Origin: a bacterium
GTDB lineage: Bacteria; UBP15; UBA6099; JAJRTR01
Direction: 5' to 3'
DNA: 41,894 nucleotides
NCBI GenBank assembly: GCA_024278215.1
Contig: JAJRTR010000192.1
Location: 1-41,894, forward strand
Positions 24,611-33,033 of the stretch are shown here, in pieces (position 1 is the stretch's first letter; every line of letters starts with the position of its first letter). Position numbers and translations under genes: made by a program. The notes beneath the pieces were generated by a model. It was given only the letters and a program-made list of their open reading frames with translations. It was not told where the DNA came from and searched no databases.

Positions 24611-25642
24611 ATGGAACAGAGCAGGCTCATACCGTTCTACAGGAAGATGGCGCGGAAAAACGCGCCCGCGAAAGCAAGGATCGAACTGACGCGCCGGTGC
24701 AATCTCAAATGTGTGCACTGCAAAGTCGTGTGCGACGTACATGCAACCGATGAACTTACGCCCGAGGACATCCACAATATCCTGCCGCAGCTAAGAGATA
24801 TGGGCACGTTCGAGGTTAATCTCACAGGCGGCGAAATTTTCGCGCGGCCCGACATCATGCCTGTGCTCGAAGCGATTTTCGAATATGATTTCATATTCAC
24901 CTTCCAGACAAACGGCACGCTGATGCGCGACGAACATTTCGAGTTTGTCGAGAAAAATAAGAATCGAATCAGCAGGTTCGGCGTCAGTGTCTATGCGGGC
25001 ACGCCGGAGATACACGAAAAGATAACCGGCGTAAAAGGCTCGTTCGATAAGACGATAGCCGCAATCAGGCACCTGCGGGAGACAGGTGTGCCGGTGGCGG
25101 CGTTTACGATGCTCATGAGCCACAACGCGCCGTATCACGAGCAGACGAAAAAGTTTTTCGAGGACAACGGGATCGTCTTCCAGTTCGGCGCGCTGATGAT
25201 CACGCGCGAAGACGGTTGCGCCGCGCCGCTCGAGCTGCGCGTCGACACGGATATGATGCCCGACTTGCCGATACAGTGGGAAGAATACCTTAACCCCGAC
25301 CCCGCCTGTGTGCCGGACAGCTATCCACCGGAAACGTCGATTTCCGAATGGTGCATCGCAGGGCGGTTTGCAAACATAATGCCCAACGCGGATGTTGTGC
25401 CCTGCTCGGTGATCAGAACGCCGGTCGGAAACCTGCGTCGCCGGACATTCGAGGAGATATGGACGACATCGCCGCTACTCGATGAACTCCGCAGTATAAC
25501 AGTGGGCGACCTCGATTGCCGCGATTGCGAATATTTCCCGCGCTGCAAGCCGTGTGTGGGCATCGCTATGGAAGAGCAGGGACGCTTCACCGCCAGGCCG
25601 CGCGAATACTGCCGAATGACGAAGAAGTATCTGGAAAAGTAG
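24611..25642 (+). CDS. Radical SAM / SPASM domain protein
   Basis: A radical SAM enzyme (343 residues from this start) that reductively cleaves S-adenosylmethionine at a 4Fe-4S cluster. The cluster motif is CNLKCVHC, followed at once by an extra Cys (KVVC). The TGGE motif, NLTGGEIF, is present. The C-terminal SPASM region shows the seven-cysteine pattern: WCIAGRF, VVPCSV, then C-x2-C-x5-C-x2-C (LDCRDCEYFPRCKPC) and a last Cys in REYC, so two auxiliary clusters are expected. SPASM enzymes modify peptides, proteins or sugars. No precursor peptide is adjacent. The ATG at 24611 follows AAGAAGG; an in-frame ATG at 24581 lacks a ribosome site but is possible. The gene stops 2 bases from the convergent sigma-54 activator stop. 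Confidence 0.88.
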   Translation: MEQSRLIPFYRKMARKNAPAKARIELTRRCNLKCVHCKVVCDVHATDELTPEDIHNILPQLRDMGTFEVNLTGGEIFARPDIMPVLEAIFEYDFIFTFQTNGTLMRDEHFEFVEKNKNRISRFGVSVYAGTPEIHEKITGVKGSFDKTIAAIRHLRETGVPVAAFTMLMSHNAPYHEQTKKFFEDNGIVFQFGALMITREDGCAAPLELRVDTDMMPDLPIQWEEYLNPDPACVPDSYPPETSISEWCIAGRFANIMPNADVVPCSVIRTPVGNLRRRTFEEIWTTSPLLDELRSITVGDLDCRDCEYFPRCKPCVGIAMEEQGRFTARPREYCRMTKKYLEK

Positions 25643-25644
25643 CT

Positions 25645-27045
25645 TCAGGTCTGATTCTGCTCGAAAAGACCGTATTTCTTCATTTTATTGTGGAGACTTT
25701 TGCGGCAGATTTTGAGGAGTTCGGCAGTGCGGGTGCGGCTCCAGTCGGTAGCGTCGAGCGCGTCGATGATGAGTTGTTTTTCTGCGCCGGAAGCGATATT
25801 TTCAACAATTTCCTGCAATGAGCCGTCGAAAAAGTCCCGGTCGTATTCTGTCGAAATCGTCTTATCGGAAATGTTCGTGGGCAGGCACTCCATAGTTATC
25901 ATATCGGCAGGTGCGAGGAGCATGGCGCGCTGGATGATGTTCTCGAGTTCGCGCACATTCCCCGGCCAGTCATAGGATAGAAGCGCGCTGATTGCCGAGC
26001 GGGACACTCCCCTGATTTCCTTATCAAGTTTCTTATTGTTTCTTTCAATAAAATGATCTATGAGCAGAGGCAGATCGCCCTTTCTCGCGCGAAGCGGAGG
26101 CAGGTAGATCGGCATGACGTTAAGTCGGAAATAGAGGTCTTCCCTGAACTTCTTTTCCTTGACGGCTTTCGGCAGATCGTGGTTTGTAGCGGCGATGATA
26201 CGAATGTCGACATGTATCGAGTCGTTGCCGCCGAGCCTTTCAAACTCTCTTTCTTCGATGACCCGTAGAACTTTTGCCTGTGTCATAAGGCTCATATCAC
26301 CGATTTCGTCCAGAAGGATAGTGCCGGAGTGAGCCTGTTCGAATTTTCCGATTTTTCGTTGCTCGGCACCGGTGAACGCGCCTTTCTCGTAGCCGAACAG
26401 CTCGCTTTCGAGCAGGTTTTCAGGTATCGCGGCGCAATTGATTTTCACAAAAGGCCGGTCTTTTCGCAGGCTGTTGTGGTGAATGAGATTCGACACGAGT
26501 TCTTTTCCCGTGCCGCTTTCTCCGTAAACGATAACGGTGACATCCGTCTTCATAATCTTCGCAATCAACTCGAAGACCTTCTTCATCTCGTGGCTCTGGC
26601 CGATAATGCCGTCGAAGGAAAACCGGCTGCCGAGTTCGCTACGCAGTTCTTTTATCTCATCCTCGAGTTTCTGTTTCTCGACAGCTCTTTTGACCACGAT
26701 GCGCATCTCGTTTATATCGAATGGTTTTGTGAAGTAGTCGTAGGCCCCCATTCGGATAGCTTCCATGGCAATTTCTTTAGACCCGTAGGCCGTCATCATG
26801 ATTACGGGAACTTCCGGATGATTCGACAATATGTGGTCGAGCACCTGGAGACCGTCCGTTTTCGGCATTCGCACGTCCATCAGCACACAGGCGTAAGCAT
26901 CCTTGCCGATCATAGAAATCGCCATCTCGCCGTCGCAGGCGAGATGCACTTCATAGCCCTGCGATGCGAGCGCTTCCTTGAGGAAGAAGCGCATGTTTTC
27001 CTCGTCGTCCACGACAAGTATCTTAAGCTGATTCGATTCGCTCAT
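25645..27045 (-). CDS. Sigma-54-dependent response regulator (NtrC/AtoC family)
   Basis: A 466-residue three-domain activator. Receiver 1-125 with phospho-acceptor D57 (CVLMDVRMP) and KPF near 107. AAA+ domain about 145-375 with Walker A GESGTGKE (175-182), the sigma-54 contact GAFTGA (222-227), Walker B ILLDEIGD, and DYFRLNV-like FREDLYFRLNV. C-terminal FIS-type helix-turn-helix DWSRTRTAELLKICRKSLHN. Its start overlaps the end of the sensor kinase gene by 23 bases, so the two are translationally linked and almost certainly cognate. It would activate sigma-54 promoters; I found no clear -24/-12 site in the window. Confidence 0.95.
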   Translation of the reverse strand: MSESNQLKILVVDDEENMRFFLKEALASQGYEVHLACDGEMAISMIGKDAYACVLMDVRMPKTDGLQVLDHILSNHPEVPVIMMTAYGSKEIAMEAIRMGAYDYFTKPFDINEMRIVVKRAVEKQKLEDEIKELRSELGSRFSFDGIIGQSHEMKKVFELIAKIMKTDVTVIVYGESGTGKELVSNLIHHNSLRKDRPFVKINCAAIPENLLESELFGYEKGAFTGAEQRKIGKFEQAHSGTILLDEIGDMSLMTQAKVLRVIEEREFERLGGNDSIHVDIRIIAATNHDLPKAVKEKKFREDLYFRLNVMPIYLPPLRARKGDLPLLIDHFIERNNKKLDKEIRGVSRSAISALLSYDWPGNVRELENIIQRAMLLAPADMITMECLPTNISDKTISTEYDRDFFDGSLQEIVENIASGAEKQLIIDALDATDWSRTRTAELLKICRKSLHNKMKKYGLFEQNQT

Positions 27046-28576
27046 TTTCAGATATATCCAACTCTGTTTTTTCCCTCACCGGCAGGCGGATAGTGAAGGC
27101 GGTTCTTTCGTTCGGCGTGCTTTCGACACAGATGCGCCCCCCGTGCGCCTCGATTGTCTGTCTCGTGATCACGAGTCCGAATCCCGCGCCGTCTTCTTTA
27201 GTAGTGAAGCTGGGATTGAAAATCCTGCCCAGATGTTCCTCTTTTATTCCAGGGCCGTTGTCTTCGAATACGAGTACGATCTCCCCGGTATCCCTTTTAC
27301 TTGATGAATCTTTTTCATATTTCGCCGCGACTTTGATCCGGCCTTTTTCCGGCATTGCCTGAATAGCGTTCACGATGAGGTTGAGAAAAGCCTGGAGAAG
27401 ATTTTCTTCCTGGCATAGTATGTCCGGCATATCCCGCGGAGCATCTACTTCGATGGAGATTTCCTTCTTGCGTATGTCGTGTTTCGCGAGCGATATCGTG
27501 TCGTCTATAATCTGTGATACAGATGCGAAATCCCACGTGGTAGTAGTCGGCTGGATGAATTTCAGCAACCTTTCGACGACTTTGTCTATCCGGTCTACGT
27601 CACTGAGTATGACCTTCGAGTAGTTCGCAAGGCGGCTGTTTCCTTCGGCTGCGGCGTTTTCGTTCAGCAACTGCGCAAGTCCCTTTATCGAACAGAGTGG
27701 ATTGCGCACTTGGTGGGCGATACCGGCCGCGAGGCCGCCCAGTGTCGTGAGCCTGTCGACACCACGCATCTGGTCGTGCACTTTGCGCAGGTGGGCGACA
27801 TCTTCGAAAGATATAATGAGCCCGATGAGCGTGTTGTCGTGGTCTTTGAGGAATGATGTCGAAATCGATATGGGTATCATATCGCGGTTCTCGGTGGAAA
27901 TGTACATTTCTTTTCCGACGAAGGTGCAGCGCTCTTCGAGCGTGGACCTTATGGCCTGGTGGAACTGCTCGTTTTCCGGTGCCTCCGGGATCATATCGGA
28001 AATCGGCTTGCCCGTGAATTCCCGCGCGGCAAGCCCGAGTATCACTTCCGCGTCGTTGCTCATGGAAGTGATGTGGCCTTTGTCGTTGATGGTCACAACG
28101 CCGCCTGCCATGGTCTGGAGAAGGTAGCGGTTGATCGACGAGATCATGTTGTTAAAAGCGCTGCCTAGCATGGCGATTTCGCCGTCGCCACTGAGATGAA
28201 TAGTGCGGGTGAGATCGCCGCGCGCTATTTCCGCCGTGCTCACCGCAAGCCTCCGAATGGGATTCGTTATTGTAATCGCAAGTATCAGTCCGCTGATGAG
28301 CGCCAGTACGCCAAAGAAAACGATAACTATTGTCGCATGCCCCATCACCATTGATATCTTCGCTTTTATCTGTGTGGATTCGATGGGAATCGGTGAGGTA
28401 AGAAGTTCAAGCTCGATAAGTTTTATAATCGCCAGTCCCAGCCCGAGCACAAGCAGCGTCGTCATCACGGGAATAGCTATCATGAGCCTGAGACGAATTT
28501 TCGTCTTTATGCGCCCGGTTCCGGGAACCGGCGTGTCGTTTGCGTCGACTTGTTTTGTTTTTTGCGATTTCAACAA
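27023..28576 (-). CDS. Sensor histidine kinase with HAMP and PAS domains
   Basis: A 517-residue membrane kinase. TM1 about 31-52, a very short outer loop, TM2 about 81-103, HAMP about 104-155, PAS about 152-265, HisKA with H288 in GIAHQVRNPLCSIKGL, and HATPase with NAIQAMP (N box), EDNGPGI and FTTKEDGAGFGL. The periplasmic loop is under 30 residues, so the signal is probably sensed in the membrane or by PAS. The only start I can place is TTG at 28576, 10-13 bases after GGTGGA; an in-frame stop lies upstream. Second gene of the operon 28981-25645. Confidence 0.92.
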   Translation of the reverse strand: MLKSQKTKQVDANDTPVPGTGRIKTKIRLRLMIAIPVMTTLLVLGLGLAIIKLIELELLTSPIPIESTQIKAKISMVMGHATIVIVFFGVLALISGLILAITITNPIRRLAVSTAEIARGDLTRTIHLSGDGEIAMLGSAFNNMISSINRYLLQTMAGGVVTINDKGHITSMSNDAEVILGLAAREFTGKPISDMIPEAPENEQFHQAIRSTLEERCTFVGKEMYISTENRDMIPISISTSFLKDHDNTLIGLIISFEDVAHLRKVHDQMRGVDRLTTLGGLAAGIAHQVRNPLCSIKGLAQLLNENAAAEGNSRLANYSKVILSDVDRIDKVVERLLKFIQPTTTTWDFASVSQIIDDTISLAKHDIRKKEISIEVDAPRDMPDILCQEENLLQAFLNLIVNAIQAMPEKGRIKVAAKYEKDSSSKRDTGEIVLVFEDNGPGIKEEHLGRIFNPSFTTKEDGAGFGLVITRQTIEAHGGRICVESTPNERTAFTIRLPVREKTELDISENERIESA

Positions 28577-28603
28577 AGCGCTTTTTGTCCACCAATTCCC
28601 CGC

Positions 28604-28981
28604 CTATTTTTTACTGCTGATATTCCGTTTTACCTTCGCCAGCAGAATCGCCGGCACGAACGGTTTCACTACATAGTCACGCGCACCCATGTTTATCGCC
28701 CTCGCCACGCACTGCGTATCCGATCTCGAGGTCAGCATTATCACCGGCAACTTGCGGGTCTTCCTCTCAGCCTGCAACTTCTCCAACACTTCAAAACCGT
28801 CCATAACCGGCATGATTATATCCAGCAGCACAAGCTTCGGCACCTGCTTCGACACTGCCCGCAGTGCCTCTTCACCGTTCTCGGCAAGTATGACTTCATA
28901 ACCCGCCTGGGAAAGTCTGTTCTCCAGTATATGCAGGATTGTCTTATCATCATCTACTATAAGTATCTTGTGTCTTCGCAT
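28604..28981 (-). CDS. Single-domain response regulator (CheY/PilH-like)
   Basis: A 125-residue receiver with no output domain. The acid pocket is D10-D12 (IVDDDKT), the phospho-acceptor is D54 (LLDIIMP), and the conserved Lys is in VVKPF, so it can be phosphorylated. It is first in an operon with the sensor kinase and sigma-54 activator. It may act as a phosphate sink, connector or motility regulator. AGGA lies 8 bases before the ATG. Confidence 0.92.
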   Translation of the reverse strand: MRRHKILIVDDDKTILHILENRLSQAGYEVILAENGEEALRAVSKQVPKLVLLDIIMPVMDGFEVLEKLQAERKTRKLPVIMLTSRSDTQCVARAINMGARDYVVKPFVPAILLAKVKRNISSKK

Positions 28982-28997
28982 TAAGTTGTCCTGTATA

Positions 28998-29021
28998 TTG
29001 TGTGTAATCCATTACACACAA
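28998..29021. promoter_or_regulatory. Perfect 10-bp palindrome in tup/two-component divergent region
   Basis: TTGTGTGTAA (28998-29007), TCCA, TTACACACAA (29012-29021): a perfect inverted repeat with a 4-base spacer, 16 bases before the receiver gene and about 195 bases before tupA. Its symmetry and position fit an operator for a dimeric regulator of one or both transcripts. Oxyanion regulators such as ModE or TunR bind comparable dyads, but no such gene is in the window. Confidence 0.5.
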
Positions 29022-29217
29022 CTATAGCTTGTATTATATCTTATATCGGCATTTTTTCCATAATAATCAGTGATATTTCATATTATTCTGAAATCCGTCC
29101 ACTACTGCGCCGATGTTTATGCGTTTGAATATATAGCGATATAAATCTATAATGACGTTCGGTCGATTATAGTGCATTTATATCAGAGTGCCAATATATG
29201 TTAAAGGTGACAGTTTC

Positions 29218-30060
29218 TTGAAACCGGTAAATATAAAAAAAACAATTGCGGCTATCTGCGCTTTGTTCGCGATGAGTGTTTTTACAGTGTCCTGCTCGAC
29301 GTCGAAAGAGACTGAAGGTGCAAGAGTGCTGAAAATGGCGACTACGACGAGTACCGAGAATTCGGGTCTGCTGAATGTGCTGCTGCCCGCGTTCGAAAAG
29401 GAGCATAACGCCCGCGTAGACGTGATAGCGGTAGGAACGGGCAAGGCCCTGAAACTGGGCGAGAACGGCGATGTCGATATCCTGATGGTTCATGCTCCCG
29501 ACGCCGAGAAAAGATTTGTCGCGGCCGGCCACGGTGTCGACAGAACAGAGATAATGTATAACGATTTCATAATTCTCGGGCCCCGGAACGACCCGGCAAA
29601 TGTAAAAGGGATGCAGTCTGCTTCCGCCGCGCTCGCACGCATGGCGGACGAAAAAATCGAGTTTATATCGCGCGGCGATGATTCCGGCACTGATAAGAAA
29701 GAAAAGAAACTATGGGCTGCATCCGGTGTAGTGCCCGAAGGCCGCTGGTACATGGAGATAGGGCGCGGCATGGGCGCGACACTTACCATGGCCGACGAAA
29801 AGCAGGCATATACGCTTGCCGACAGGGGCACTTATCTTTCGATGAAAAAAAAGCTTTCAATCGTACCGCTGGTGGAGGGCGACAGGGCTCTGTATAACCT
29901 CTATTCCGTGATAGCGATAAACCCGGATAAGTATCCACATGCCAGGTACGATCTTGCGATGGAGTTTATTAAATGGATCAGTTCCCACGAGGCGATGAAA
30001 ATCGTTTCGGAGTATAAGGTAGAGGGTGAAGTGTTGTTTCATCCGCTAAAAGATAACTGA
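29218..30060 (+). CDS. tupA: Tungstate ABC transporter substrate-binding lipoprotein TupA
   Basis: A 280-residue periplasmic oxyanion-binding protein. The TupA signature TTTSTENSGLL and the second binding loop SRGDDSGT are present, which together separate TupA from molybdate ModA and sulfate proteins. The N-terminus (KKTIAAICALFAMSVFTVSC) reads as a lipoprotein signal with Cys about 26; the -3 residue is Thr, not the usual Leu. The start is chosen at TTG 29218 because AAAGGTGA lies 6-7 bases upstream; the upstream in-frame GTG at 29188 has no ribosome site. It delivers tungstate to TupB/TupC. Tungsten uptake suggests tungsten enzymes (aldehyde:ferredoxin oxidoreductase or formate dehydrogenase) elsewhere in the genome. 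Confidence 0.92.
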   Translation: MKPVNIKKTIAAICALFAMSVFTVSCSTSKETEGARVLKMATTTSTENSGLLNVLLPAFEKEHNARVDVIAVGTGKALKLGENGDVDILMVHAPDAEKRFVAAGHGVDRTEIMYNDFIILGPRNDPANVKGMQSASAALARMADEKIEFISRGDDSGTDKKEKKLWAASGVVPEGRWYMEIGRGMGATLTMADEKQAYTLADRGTYLSMKKKLSIVPLVEGDRALYNLYSVIAINPDKYPHARYDLAMEFIKWISSHEAMKIVSEYKVEGEVLFHPLKDN

Positions 30061-30069
30061 AGCTGATGA

Positions 30070-30768
30070 ATGGGATTGTTGTCCGAATCCATATCGAGCG
30101 CGATAGCGCTGATTGCGAACTGCGAGCCGGAAGTGATGTCCGCCGTCGGCACTTCGCTTATCGTATCAGTTAACTCGACGCTGCTCGCCGCGCTTGCCGG
30201 TGTACCGGCCGGCTTCTATTTCGGCACACACAATTTCCGCGGCAAGTCCATTCTCACCGCCTCACTGCATACTCTCACCGCGATGCCCACAGTCGTTGTC
30301 GGGCTCATTGCCTACAGCGCGTTCACCGCGCGCGGCCCGCTCGGCGGCATGAGTATGCTTTACACTCGCACGGCGATGGTTTTCGGACTTTTCCTTTTGA
30401 TCATACCTCTTATGACATCGCTTTCACTGGCGGCAACACAGAGCATCCACACTGGGATTCGCGACACTGCCCTGACACTCGGTGCAACGCCTTTTCAGGC
30501 GGCTATGGCAGTTTTCCGGGAAGGCCGCTTCGCATATCTCACGGCGGTGGCTACGTGTTTCGGACGCTCGATAGGCGAGGTCGGCGTGGCCATGATGCTG
30601 GGCGGCAACATCAAAGGCGTCACGCGCACTATGACCACCGCGCTCGCGCTCGAGACGGAAAAGGGTGAGTTCCCGGTGGCTGTCGCGCTGGGTATGATCC
30701 TGCTCGTGATCGCGCTCTGCGTCAACGCGCTGCTGCATTTCCTGAAAGCGAGGTCGGAGAGAATATGA
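30070..30768 (+). CDS. tupB: Tungstate ABC transporter permease TupB
   Basis: A 232-residue inner-membrane permease with about five hydrophobic helices. The EAA-type cytoplasmic loop is visible around DTALTLGATPFQAAMAVF. The sequence near the N-terminus (GTSLIVSVNSTLLAALAGVP) is typical of tungstate/molybdate permeases. It begins 9 bases after the tupA stop and overlaps tupC by 4 bases (ATGA), so the three are translationally coupled. Confidence 0.92.
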   Translation: MGLLSESISSAIALIANCEPEVMSAVGTSLIVSVNSTLLAALAGVPAGFYFGTHNFRGKSILTASLHTLTAMPTVVVGLIAYSAFTARGPLGGMSMLYTRTAMVFGLFLLIIPLMTSLSLAATQSIHTGIRDTALTLGATPFQAAMAVFREGRFAYLTAVATCFGRSIGEVGVAMMLGGNIKGVTRTMTTALALETEKGEFPVAVALGMILLVIALCVNALLHFLKARSERI

Positions 30769-31472
30769 GCGAAAATGCTCTCTTTGAACTTCGCAACGCG
30801 CGGCTCGGCTATGAGAACACGACTGTGCTCGAGGCGCGTGATTTCACTTTCAGCAAATCAGGCGTGTACGCGCTTCTCGGACCTAACGGATCAGGAAAAA
30901 CAACGCTGTTGCGCGCGCTTGCCGGGCTGCACAGGCCTTCGCGCGGGCACATACTTCTCGACGGTCTGAAAATATATCGCGGTATAAGAGGCCCCGCAGC
31001 CGTCGAGACGCGCCGTCGCATGACACTTGTCGCACAGTCTCCGGTTATCTTCGATGCAAGCCTGTTATACAATGTTGCTTACGGACTCAGGATACGCGGC
31101 GTGGGTGCCGCGACGGCGGCGGAGCGGGCGAGAGCGGCAATCGACAAAGTCGGACTCGCCGGTCTCGAACACAGGAACGCGCTGCATCTCTCCGGCGGCG
31201 AAGCACAGAGAGCCGCTATCGCACGGGCAATTGTCCTGAAAACCGGGATAGTCTTACTCGACGAACCCACGGGGAATGTGGACGTGGAAAACACAGCGAT
31301 TATTGAAAGTATTATTCGCGACGTTTCCGAGCGCGCCGGCGTCACCATTATCTTTTCCACGCACAGCAGACGCCAGGCACAGCGACTGGCGAATCATGCC
31401 GTACACTTCGCGCGTGGCCGGCTGAAACTCGAATCGCCCGACAGGCCGGCCGGTTACCTCTGGGATTCGTAG
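30765..31472 (+). CDS. tupC: Tungstate ABC transporter ATP-binding protein TupC
   Basis: A 235-residue ABC ATPase. Walker A GPNGSGKTT, Q-loop LVAQSP, signature LSGGEAQR, Walker B IVLLDEPTGNVD and the switch His in FSTHS are all intact. It is shorter than ModC and lacks the regulatory C-terminal domain, as is usual for TupC. Last gene of tupABC; no clear T-run terminator follows, only repeats. Confidence 0.92.
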   Translation: MSENALFELRNARLGYENTTVLEARDFTFSKSGVYALLGPNGSGKTTLLRALAGLHRPSRGHILLDGLKIYRGIRGPAAVETRRRMTLVAQSPVIFDASLLYNVAYGLRIRGVGAATAAERARAAIDKVGLAGLEHRNALHLSGGEAQRAAIARAIVLKTGIVLLDEPTGNVDVENTAIIESIIRDVSERAGVTIIFSTHSRRQAQRLANHAVHFARGRLKLESPDRPAGYLWDS

Positions 31473-31514
31473 TGTCATGTCACACTTGTAAATGCGCAAG
31501 ATGTGCTCAGGCGC

Positions 31515-31608
31515 GGGCACCGTACCCCGCCTGTGCATATTTCTCGCGAAAACGGTTTGTACAGGCACAAGTTGAGGCGGGGTACGGTGCCCCCGCCCTA
31601 CACTTTTT
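31515..31608. repeat. Repeat family B, inverted copy with 18-bp hairpin arms
   Basis: GGGCACCGTACCCCGCCT (31515-31532) and its perfect reverse complement (31575-31592) form a strong hairpin with a 42-base loop. Bases 31537-31608 match 24128-24195 in reverse orientation almost perfectly. This unit fills the gap after tupC together with a family C copy at 31680-31737; no gene is visible from 31473 to 31795. Confidence 0.75.
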
Positions 31609-31679
31609 CCGTTCCTTCAACCACATTATTTTCTTACGTCTTTTCATCGTTGACACGACAACAGGGTGCCATGCAGTTT

Positions 31680-31737
31680 AAGTGTTCCTTCTTTTGTATA
31701 TGATAATCGTAACTATACGTATGCAATTCCAAATAAA
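31680..31737 (-). repeat. Interspersed repeat family C, copy 2
   Basis: Read on the minus strand it matches 3550-3610 over about 58 bases with few changes, sharing AATTGCATACGTATAGTTAC and the following GATTATCAT. Confidence 0.75.
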
Positions 31738-31795
31738 ACCGGGTAGTCTTCATTTTCCCCTGCCGGAACTTATCATGGATGTCACCGGAATACCT

Positions 31796-32434
31796 TCAAT
31801 GCAAGTCGAAGCCGAGCCGGTCGCGTACAATTTCCACGATGGTTTCCGCGATGTCGTCACGGTTGCCGACTGCTTTCACCTTTACAAAATTATAGTCGTC
31901 CATAGCATCGAAGTTTTCCTTGACTTTCTTAAGGAACTCTTCTTTTTCGTAACCGACGTTCGCGCCGCCCTCGCGCTGTTCGCGGATGCGTTCGACCCCC
32001 CGGCGGGGTTCGATGTCGAGGTAGATCACGAGGTCGGGTTTGGGAAACACGTTTATCACTTCGTTCTGCCGCCGGATTTCCGCCCGGTCGAGCCCGAGCG
32101 CGCCCTGGTAGGCGATTGTCGAGTAGTAATACCTGTCGCATATCACGACTTTGCCCGCGTCGAGCGCAGGTCGAATGACTTCATCGACATGCTGCCGGCG
32201 GTCGTTGACAAAAAAACTCATTTCCTCATCGGGTGTGATGTTGTCGCGGCCTTTCGCGGCTATTTCCCTGATCTTCCTGCCCCAGGGGCCGTCTGTGGGT
32301 TCACGTGTGAATACGGTGTCTATGCCCGCCCTGCGAAAAGCGTCTCTGAGGCACTTGCATTGCGTTGTCTTGCCCGAGCCGTCCAGCCCTTCGAATACGA
32401 TGAAAAAACCTTCTGTAAGTCTTTTGAGTTTCAT
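31796..32434 (-). CDS. tmk: Thymidylate kinase
   Basis: A 212-residue dTMP kinase that makes dTDP for DNA synthesis. The P-loop is EGLDGSGKTT (15-24), then the base-binding TREPTDGPWG, the DR-Y motif CDRYYYSTIAYQG, and a lid segment with Arg. The Thr-Asp-Gly-Pro-Trp form of the REP loop is more like the archaeal/eukaryal-type subgroup than the E. coli TREPGGT form. AGGGA lies 7 bases before the ATG. It ends the minus-strand cluster that starts with the enoyl-CoA hydratase; its link to the other genes may be only positional. Confidence 0.93.
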   Translation of the reverse strand: MKLKRLTEGFFIVFEGLDGSGKTTQCKCLRDAFRRAGIDTVFTREPTDGPWGRKIREIAAKGRDNITPDEEMSFFVNDRRQHVDEVIRPALDAGKVVICDRYYYSTIAYQGALGLDRAEIRRQNEVINVFPKPDLVIYLDIEPRRGVERIREQREGGANVGYEKEEFLKKVKENFDAMDDYNFVKVKAVGNRDDIAETIVEIVRDRLGFDLH

Positions 32435-32523
32435 AGTATTCCCTGTTTTCTATTGCGTTCCCGCCGTGGATGGAGGGAACGATAAAAGGGATGAAAAAAC
32501 AGCGGAAACGACGAATAATAAAG

Positions 32524-32907
32524 TCATTCTTCCTCTTTATCTTCCACAAGTTGGATCATGACATTGTCCGGCGCTTTGATGAAAGCGGTCTTGCGTGTCG
32601 GCCTGATCTGGAAAGGCGGGATCAGGAACTCCGCGCCGCGCGCAGTGAGTTCTTCAGCGTCTTTCTCGATGTCGTCGGACTCGAAGGCCAGGTGTGAGAG
32701 TCCTACTTCCGGCGGCCCGGCGGGCATCTGCGGCGCCACTTTGATCTCTTCGAGTTCGAGCTGAAACGCGTCTTTGCCGACAAATATGCAACGCTTGCCG
32801 AGTATCTCGACCTCGAAAAGTTTCTCGAGTCCGATGACTTCCGTGTAGTATTTAAAACTGGCGTCGACATCGACACACTTTATGCCCGAATGATTGAATT
32901 TCAACAT
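32524..32907 (-). CDS. VOC-family protein, methylmalonyl-CoA epimerase / glyoxalase-like
   Basis: A 127-residue vicinal-oxygen-chelate protein with two beta-alpha-beta-beta-beta modules. Putative metal ligands are H6 (NHSG), a Glu in LELEE, H in LSHLAF and E in QLVED. Size and layout match glyoxalase I and methylmalonyl-CoA epimerase. The neighbouring class III aminotransferase and enoyl-CoA hydratase make an acyl-CoA role attractive, but the specificity cannot be read. GAGGT lies 8 bases before the ATG. Confidence 0.82.
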   Translation of the reverse strand: MLKFNHSGIKCVDVDASFKYYTEVIGLEKLFEVEILGKRCIFVGKDAFQLELEEIKVAPQMPAGPPEVGLSHLAFESDDIEKDAEELTARGAEFLIPPFQIRPTRKTAFIKAPDNVMIQLVEDKEEE

Positions 32908-32984
32908 AGCGGTTACCTCGTTTCATTTTACTGAAAAGAATACCCCGATGCTTGCCGCGGGGGGCTTCATTCGACGGCTGTATG

Positions 32985-33032
32985 AAAAGGGGCAGGCAGC
33001 ACTGGAAAACGCTGCTGTGCGCCCCTGTTTTT
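32985..33032. terminator. Terminator-like hairpin after the class III aminotransferase
   Basis: AGGGGC (32988-32993) pairs with GCCCCT (33021-33026), with an inner GCAGC/GCTGC stem. On the minus strand it is followed by TTTT, and on the plus strand by GTTTTT. It may separate the aminotransferase from the VOC gene or only attenuate read-through. Confidence 0.5.
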
Positions 33033-33033
33033 C

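Noticed and set aside
31682-32485. A 267-codon plus-strand frame opposite thymidylate kinase
   Set aside because: It is antisense to a clear tmk gene and starts inside a repeat.
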